A stretch of 8,935 bases of DNA from Trichodesmium sp. MAG_R04 (lineage in GTDB: Bacteria > Cyanobacteriota > Cyanobacteriia > Cyanobacteriales > Microcoleaceae): assembly GCA_023356515.1 (NCBI GenBank), contig JAKQYG010000144.1:1-8935 (forward strand), read 5' to 3'. Shown here in pieces: positions 1 through 4,642 of this stretch. How positions within the stretch are numbered: the stretch's first letter is position 1; each line of letters starts with the position of its first letter. The translations under genes were made by a program, and so were the position numbers. The notes under the pieces are model-generated. The model searched no databases and was not told the DNA's origin. It worked only from the letters and a program-made list of their open reading frames with translations.

Positions 1-141
1 AAAGTAAAGTTCAGAATTAATTCACTATCAGAAGGAGAAGGCAAAAAAATGATTAGCGTTAGTGATTTACTTGAAAAAATACAAACTGAACTTAATTGTA
101 AAAAGACTATTTTTTATAAAAGAAAAGGAGTTTCTTGTTCA
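1..141 (+). CDS. 3' end of an unrecognised gene (partial, start outside the window)
   Basis: The first reading frame is open from base 1 to a TAA at 139-141, giving 46 residues that start KVKFRINSLSEGEGKK, continue with a helix-like stretch MISVSDLLEKIQ, and end in a basic cysteine-containing tail. The composition looks protein-like rather than random. An internal ATG at 49 has a purine-rich GAAGGAGAAGG just before it, so a 30-residue product is also conceivable, but the open frame upstream makes the tail of a longer gene more likely. The end overlaps the 3' end of the minus-strand nuclease pseudogene by 28 bases, a tail-to-tail arrangement. I do not recognise the family and assign no function. 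Confidence 0.35.
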
Positions 142-848
142 TAAAGATATCCCTCCACTTTTCCATTATATTTGATGATTTTCCAATACCCATTAGGTAC
201 AATATGAGACTCATCTGCATAGATAAGATTTGGCATTTTTAACAATTCTTCATAATAAGGGCCTGTTATAGTACAAACTTTCCCATACTTTTTGATAAGC
301 GATCGCTCATACTTTTCCAAAGCCAACCAAGCTCCCCGGTTTAACTGAGGTTTTTGGGGAGTTATATTGCTCGTATAGTTGGTTTCCTACCAATTTTTAC
401 CCTTAAAAGTAGCCAAAGGAGCTTGATGACCCCTATCATATCCTGCTCTACTTACACTTTTATAATCCTCAGGTTCTAATTGAACTGTTTCTGGTAAATC
501 TGGGTCTTTTTCCCAATCTCTATTTTGTTCCACCCCATCATTTATCAGATTACTTTTATCCGCACAATAAGGTACCCAATCAGCCATTTTTGACTTGGAA
601 TTCATCGACAAAGCATAGGTTTCTCTACATACAAAATACTTCCAAGGTAATACATTCCAAGGTAAAATATGCTCACAATTCATCTGATTAACTCCCCTGT
701 TTAAAGCTGACTTTTGAAAATTATTTTTTGCTAAATTCTCTTTTCCCTTACCCTCAAAAATATTAATATTTACTTGATTTGAATGTCAAAAATAAGCAAC
801 TCCAATTAAACTAATTGGTGCCATCCACCAAGTTTGTTTCCAGTTCAT
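114..848 (-). pseudogene. Broken DNA/RNA non-specific endonuclease (NUC1/NucA type)
   Basis: Two open segments in one frame (683 to 390 and 386 to 114), separated by a single TAG at 387-389, together encode a beta-beta-alpha-metal nuclease. The first carries ADWVPY, then GYDRGHQAPLA with the catalytic His of the DRGH motif (426-437). The second starts ETNYTSNITPQKPQLNRGAW, where LNRG supplies the metal-binding Asn and the Glu of LALE follows. It goes on with ITGPYYEE and the C-terminal VPNGYWK block. The stop sits where relatives usually have Gln (WQETNY), so CAG to TAG is the simplest change. Extending upstream in the same frame, a second stop (TGA, 786-788) separates a basic and hydrophobic N-terminus starting MNWKQTWWMAPISLIGVAYF (ATG at 846-848), which resembles a signal or membrane anchor of a secreted nuclease. 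The ATG at 683 has no ribosome site. The family usually extends somewhat past the present TAA at 114-116, so the C-terminus may also be clipped. It is most likely a dead gene, but amber suppression is not excluded. Confidence 0.8.
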
Positions 849-871
849 TCTCAAAAACTTCCACCATTTTT

Positions 872-1226
872 TAATGACATTAATCAACCATAAACACTGC
901 AAGCTTTTCAGCTTCTATTTATGATTTCTATTTGGCCAATAGTTCCTCTATTTATTTTTTTGGCTTTCACTAATTTATCATTTTTAGCAGGATTTATATT
1001 TTGAGTTTTTTTCCAAGTTATCCCCGCTTCTTTTAGTAAATTATAATAACTTTGATTAGGATCAAAAACTACATCATATTGCTTCTTTAAATATTTTTGT
1101 AAATCTGATAATCTTAGGTAACTTTAGCGCCCTCACCTACTCAATTATTTGCTCTTTTTCGACCGCTTTTCAGTAACCTTGTGTTCCTTTATATTGAAGT
1201 TTTAAAATTTCTACGCCATGAAACAT
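872..1226 (-). pseudogene. Decayed IS630-family transposase fragment
   Basis: Reading the minus strand in shifting frames recovers the N-terminal half of an IS630/Tc1-mariner-type transposase. From the ATG at 1224-1226 one reads MFHGVEILKLQYKGTQGY, then a stop. After a frame change near 1120 comes LSDLQKYLKKQYDVVF, then QSYYNLLKEAGITWKKTQ and NPAKNDKLVKAKK, the helix-turn-helix and linker typical of these enzymes. After another shift near 965 comes EELLAK-stop-KS-stop-IEAEKLAVFMVD-stop-CH, which matches the family block ending in DECH that carries the first catalytic Asp. At least five stops and two frame changes are present, and the catalytic half after DECH is missing. The N-terminus of the nuclease pseudogene begins where the transposase breaks off. 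No terminal inverted repeats were identified. It is non-functional. Confidence 0.7.
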
Positions 1227-1366
1227 TGCTTGATTTTTCCATTCACTAATAAAAATGTGAGAAACATTAGTCTTGTAAATATTATTAGTTAGAGTAAATT
1301 CTTAACATTTTGTAACTTTTGTTATAGAACAAGAATTTTTTCTAGCTTCCAAGTATAGATAGGCTT

Positions 1367-1394
1367 TTGAAAAAAGTATAACCTGTGGTAGAAT
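1367..1394 (+). promoter_or_regulatory. Candidate sigma-70 promoter upstream of the sigma-like gene
   Basis: TTGAAA (1367-1372) and TAGAAT (1389-1394) each match the -35 and -10 consensus at five of six positions, with a 16-base spacer. They lie about 160 bases before the sigma-like gene and just ahead of a GGAG site and two tiny ORFs. A second, closer TATAAT (1515-1520), 30 bases before the ATG, has no convincing -35. The whole stretch 1300-1550 is very AT-rich, so chance matches are likely. Confidence 0.35.
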
Positions 1395-1425
1395 TATATA
1401 GTAATTTTTATTTTGGAGATATCTA

Positions 1426-1493
1426 ATGCAAAATAAACACAAAACCAACCAATGAAATATATAGGGGTAAAAGTTGATAACAGATCTATATAA
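1426..1493 (+). other. Two tiny overlapping leader ORFs ahead of the sigma-like gene
   Basis: ATG at 1426 follows GGAG (1415-1418) at a good ribosome-binding distance and encodes the nonapeptide MQNKHKTNQ, ending in TGA at 1453-1455. A second ATG at 1452 overlaps that stop (ATGA) and encodes the 13-residue MKYIGVKVDNRSI, ending in TAA at 1491-1493. The layout resembles a translated leader with coupled reinitiation, but the peptides are too short to prove coding and there is no clear attenuator hairpin. Confidence 0.2.
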
Positions 1494-1550
1494 CCTATAG
1501 AAGAATTTTATAGTTATAATTTTCAATCCTTTGTGTAAAGAGTAAATCAA

Positions 1551-3098
1551 ATGGACGAAAAGTATTTTTGCAGGTATCCTAGGGTAGATAGTCATTCAGG
1601 GGAGAGGCTAGAGTGGATAGAAATACCACACCTAAAGCATAATTTGGAACAGTTGCTACTAAAGTATCCAAGAGGTTTAACCCTGGAGGCAGTTTTGAGA
1701 GATTTTATTCAACAATGCTGCAATCATTCTAACAAACTAGCTGAGGAACATCTGATTGCCTATTTAACTAAAATAGCGTCTTTACAATCCTGCAAATTGC
1801 ACCGCAATTTGGAAACCCAATCCTATTATCACTCTCGGTGCAGCTTGGTAGATGTTTACCAAATAGGATTTGTCATTGCTTGTGAACCAGCTAAGTTTTT
1901 TCATAAGTTTTTTCAAGAGAGCACAAGCAACAAGTGTAAAGTTGATGCTTTTGCTCATACGAAAATGAAAACTAAAATCCAAGATGAGCTCTTTAAATCG
2001 CTTTCTTTGAATAATATACAAAGAAATTTGAATACGGCTAAAAAATATTGGATTTTAAAAAATCGCGCTGGCAGTAAAGGCAAGCGACTTCAGGAAGCTT
2101 TAGCTGCTTGTGGCTATGCTGATTTACAGTTGGAACGCCATTTTTTAGCTTGGCAATGTTTCGATAAAATTTACGCTCCTGCTACAGGAGCAAAACATGA
2201 AGAACCGAAACCAGAACAGTTAAAAAAAATGGCGTCTTTGTACTGTCAGTTGATGAGAAAATTGCCTAAATTTAAAGATGACAATTTACGGGTGGATGTT
2301 AACCTTGTTTCCAAATACCTAGAAGACTGCATTACAGTCTTGTACAAACACAATTCTCAGAGTGAAGTTAGTTTTGATGCTCTTTTAGAATGCGACAGTG
2401 AAGCTAGCGAAACTTTACTGGATAGAACACCTGACAAACAGTACAATTATGATAGTGATGCTACAAATATTAACTATATTCGGGCTGCAAGCATCGACCT
2501 TGAAAATAGTTGGAATAAGTTACTACATAAGTTAGACAAGAAAAAATATCGCTTGCTAATTTTAACTTCTGGTTTTGAACTTACTACAAAAGCAACAGCT
2601 TGTCTTTTCAATTGTAATCAATCGACTATTTGCCGTCAAGTTAATGCCCTTAAAAAAGAGTGGTTGATAGAGCAACTTGAAAATCTTGGTATGAAACAAA
2701 GGGCAGCAGAGTTACGTGATGGAGAAGTGCTGGACAGAGAAATATATAAATTGGTTAATGAGGTCTGGATAACTCACGAAAACCACTTTTCATCATTAAT
2801 TTACCAGCAATTCGAAAGGGGGTTACAGCAATTAGAACCGCATTTGCTACAATTGTTATCTTTGAGGTTTGCCAAACAGCAAAAAGCTGTAAAGATTGCT
2901 GAACATTTCAAACTGGATGTGGCTGAAGTGGAGGAAAAAATTGCCTCTGGAATCAGTAATTTAGAAGGAGTGATGTTACAGTGGGCGGAACAAAAATTAG
3001 AAAAATCGCTGGCAACTAGCGAACTTTTAAAGAAAAAAATTAGCGAGTTAGTTGAGCAGTGGTTGGTAGTTGGTAGTTATTTAGCAAACCTGCGTTAA
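1551..3098 (+). CDS. Divergent cyanobacterial sigma-70-family (ECF-like) sigma factor
   Basis: This 515-residue soluble protein has no signal peptide or membrane segment. Residues about 100-170 (VYQIGFVIACEPAKFFHKFF, then AFAHTKMKTKIQDELFK) resemble the sigma region 2 core of the cyanobacterial ECF-like sigma family. The following block, KGKRLQEALAACG and LERHFLAWQCFDKIYAP (about 176-210), is the conserved signature I associate with that family. Residues about 334-366, LLILTSGFELTTKATACLF then CNQSTICRQVNALK, look like a region 4 helix-turn-helix. A second helix-turn-helix-like stretch, LLSLRFAKQQKAVKIAEHF (about 434-453), follows. The protein is much longer than a usual ECF factor (about 200 residues), with an acidic linker around 276-303. 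ATG 1551 is preceded only by a weak AAAGAG site. The stop lies 14 bases before the DUF1822 start, so the two are surely co-transcribed. Expected role: directing RNA polymerase to a small regulon, perhaps this locus. The family call rests on remembered similarity, and a non-sigma DNA-binding regulator is the main alternative. Confidence 0.65.
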   Translation: MDEKYFCRYPRVDSHSGERLEWIEIPHLKHNLEQLLLKYPRGLTLEAVLRDFIQQCCNHSNKLAEEHLIAYLTKIASLQSCKLHRNLETQSYYHSRCSLVDVYQIGFVIACEPAKFFHKFFQESTSNKCKVDAFAHTKMKTKIQDELFKSLSLNNIQRNLNTAKKYWILKNRAGSKGKRLQEALAACGYADLQLERHFLAWQCFDKIYAPATGAKHEEPKPEQLKKMASLYCQLMRKLPKFKDDNLRVDVNLVSKYLEDCITVLYKHNSQSEVSFDALLECDSEASETLLDRTPDKQYNYDSDATNINYIRAASIDLENSWNKLLHKLDKKKYRLLILTSGFELTTKATACLFNCNQSTICRQVNALKKEWLIEQLENLGMKQRAAELRDGEVLDREIYKLVNEVWITHENHFSSLIYQQFERGLQQLEPHLLQLLSLRFAKQQKAVKIAEHFKLDVAEVEEKIASGISNLEGVMLQWAEQKLEKSLATSELLKKKISELVEQWLVVGSYLANLR

Positions 3099-3112
3099 TT
3101 GAGGCCAGAAAA

Positions 3113-4369
3113 ATGTCTAGTATAATTGAAACGTCTAGTATAATTGAAACCTTGAGAGTGATTTATCCAGAACAAGTTTTTCTGGAAATTTTGCCGGAAG
3201 ATATAGAGGATATCTCCCTACAACAAAAGGATTATTCCTACGATGTTGCCCGACGCCATGGCTTCATAAATTGTTTGGTATTGAACCGATTTTTAGCTTG
3301 GTTAAATACGGAAGCACCTATTGAGGAAACACTGAATGTTTTCCCTAGTATTGACGAAACTATTTGGGAGTTTGTTAATGGCAGTGTTTTAACTATTGGC
3401 CAAACTTGCTTGGTTCTGATTCCCCAAGAGGCAATAGACACGGATCAATTGTGTGTCCCTCAAGAGTGGGTGGATATTCCTGAATGGGCGGCAGATTATT
3501 ATTTGGGAGTACAGGTTAATTTAGACCAAAATTGGTTAAGGATTTGGGGTTTTACTTCTCATAAAACTCTCAAAGAACAGGCAGAATACGACTCGCTTTT
3601 ACGCAATTATTGTTTGGATAAAGAGTTGTTAATTACGGATTTAACGGTGATGTGGGCAGCGAGTCATTTTCAAACTAAGGAAAAGCCTGAGGTTCATTCT
3701 CTTCCTGTTTTGAACTATACGGAGTTTGAGGAGATATCTCGGGTTTTGCTACAATCTGACGGTTACTCTCCCAGGTTATTAGTAACTGACTCGCAACCAG
3801 TAGATGATTCTGAAGTGGCTTTTCCTCTATGGGGTGCCCTAATGGCTAAGGATAATTTGCGACGACAGTTGTACGAGTGGCGGATATCGTCGGTGAAAAA
3901 TTTAAAACCTACACCAATTATATCGGCAACTTTGAGTAATTGGTTTGAAGAAAAGTTCGAGGAATGGTGGCTCCCACTCGAAGAAATATTAAATTTCAAG
4001 TTGGGACCGAAAACATGGGGAAATGTAAGAAGTGTTTCTACTTCTATAAAAATAAAACGGGGAAAAATTCTTAATTTTAGCCATCGGTTAAATGTGGAAA
4101 AGGTAGCTTTAGTGATTGCAATTCAACCAGCTCCAGACACAAAAAGAGAAACAGCAGTATTGGTGAAAGTTTGCTCCGTAGTAGAAGACTCTTTACCAGT
4201 GGGTTTAAAACTACGGGTAGACTTAGAATTCGATAGCGATGAGGAAATGGTACGGGAAGAGAAGAAATTCGAATCTGTGCAGTTAGAATTTAGCGAGCTT
4301 CCAGGTAGTACTTTTCGAGTCAAGGTATCTCTTGAGGGCGAGGTCATTACTGAAGAGTTTGTGGTTTGA
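3113..4369 (+). CDS. DUF1822 family protein
   Basis: This 418-residue soluble protein matches the cyanobacterial DUF1822 family throughout. The N-terminal helical part contains ARRHGFINCLVLNRFLAWL (about 46-64). The family signature is WLRIWGFTSHKTLKEQAEYD (141-160), followed by RNYCLDKELLITDLTVMW. The C-terminal beta-rich domain (about 310-418) ends with ELPGSTFRVKVSLEGEVITE, as in relatives, so the gene is full length. The molecular function of DUF1822 is not established. From memory these genes recur next to genes for divergent sigma factors and CHAT or caspase-like proteins, and the 14-base gap here supports a functional partnership with the sigma factor, for example as an anti-sigma or adaptor protein (inference). 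The ATG at 3113 is set by GAGG (3101-3104), eight bases upstream. The first 12 codons contain an exact tandem repeat giving SSIIETSSIIET, so the N-terminus is six residues longer than it once was. Confidence 0.85.
   Translation: MSSIIETSSIIETLRVIYPEQVFLEILPEDIEDISLQQKDYSYDVARRHGFINCLVLNRFLAWLNTEAPIEETLNVFPSIDETIWEFVNGSVLTIGQTCLVLIPQEAIDTDQLCVPQEWVDIPEWAADYYLGVQVNLDQNWLRIWGFTSHKTLKEQAEYDSLLRNYCLDKELLITDLTVMWAASHFQTKEKPEVHSLPVLNYTEFEEISRVLLQSDGYSPRLLVTDSQPVDDSEVAFPLWGALMAKDNLRRQLYEWRISSVKNLKPTPIISATLSNWFEEKFEEWWLPLEEILNFKLGPKTWGNVRSVSTSIKIKRGKILNFSHRLNVEKVALVIAIQPAPDTKRETAVLVKVCSVVEDSLPVGLKLRVDLEFDSDEEMVREEKKFESVQLEFSELPGSTFRVKVSLEGEVITEEFVV
3115..3150 (+). repeat. Perfect 18-bp tandem duplication at the start of the DUF1822 gene
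   Basis: GTCTAGTATAATTGAAAC occurs twice with no spacer (3115-3132 and 3133-3150). The repeat begins at the G of the start codon and keeps the reading frame, duplicating the hexapeptide SSIIET. Two identical copies suggest a recent slippage event. Confidence 0.9.
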
Positions 4370-4459
4370 ACACAGCAATTCCATTTATAGAACCCATTTG
4401 GTATCTCTAAAAAGTTAGGGGACATAGCTGCCGCCACCATCCTCTTTGAAGAATTTCTG

Positions 4460-4476
4460 TAAAGGCCAAACCTTTA
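4460..4476. repeat. Short inverted repeat in the gap after the DUF1822 gene
   Basis: TAAAGG (4460-4465) and CCTTTA (4471-4476) form a six-base stem around a five-base loop. No T-run follows on either strand, so it is at best a weak terminator for the sigma/DUF1822 unit. The rest of 4370-4550 shows no ORF or other structure that I can support. Confidence 0.3.
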
Positions 4477-4550
4477 TGAGAAAAACTTATATATGGCCAT
4501 TTGTAAAAAACATTAATGAAATTGATATTACTAATTGTAAATAAATTTCA

Positions 4551-4577
4551 TTCACATAGTTGCTCTTATTCTATAAT
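4551..4577 (+). promoter_or_regulatory. Candidate promoter of the CHAT-NACHT gene
   Basis: A perfect TATAAT (4572-4577) lies 15 bases after TTCACA (4551-4556), which matches the -35 consensus at five of six positions. The spacer is two bases shorter than the ideal. Transcription would start near 4584, leaving about a 60-base leader. With the 273-base gap, this suggests that the CHAT-NACHT gene can be transcribed separately from the sigma/DUF1822 pair. Confidence 0.4.
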
Positions 4578-4581
4578 TATC

Positions 4582-4614
4582 AGACCTACACTATAGCTGT
4601 AGTGTATAAGTCTT
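4582..4614. promoter_or_regulatory. Dyad symmetry (possible operator) before the CHAT-NACHT gene
   Basis: TACACTATAGCTGTAGTGTA (4587-4606) is an almost perfect 20-base palindrome: seven-base arms, one mismatched pair, and an AGCT centre. Flanking AGAC and GTCT (4583-4586 and 4610-4613) extend the symmetry with small offsets. It sits immediately downstream of the candidate -10 box, the classic place for a repressor site, and it could equally form a hairpin in the 5' leader. It is not a standard terminator, because no T-run follows. Confidence 0.5.
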
Positions 4615-4642
4615 TATAAAACCTATCGATCAAATTAAAGGA

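Noticed and set aside
1302..1595. Minus-strand ORF of 97 residues across the control region
   Set aside because: It is rich in Ile, Phe, Tyr and Leu as expected from antisense of AT-rich DNA, overlaps the start of the sigma-like gene, and has no ribosome site or recognisable motif.
3062..3078. TTGGTAG short tandem repeat near the end of the sigma-like gene
   Set aside because: It has only about two units within an intact coding frame, and nothing suggests a separate function.
3238..3999. Two further minus-strand ORFs (3238-3441 and 3763-3999)
   Set aside because: They are shadows of the DUF1822 coding sequence with no independent support.
4123..4440. Minus-strand ORF of 105 residues, Ser/Thr-rich
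   Set aside because: It is antisense to the conserved C-terminal domain of the DUF1822 gene and has no ribosome site.
4429..4440. GCCGCCACCAT, resembling a eukaryotic Kozak sequence or vector sequence
   Set aside because: The bases after it do not continue the motif, no ORF starts there, and the flanks are ordinary cyanobacterial intergenic DNA, so it is coincidence.
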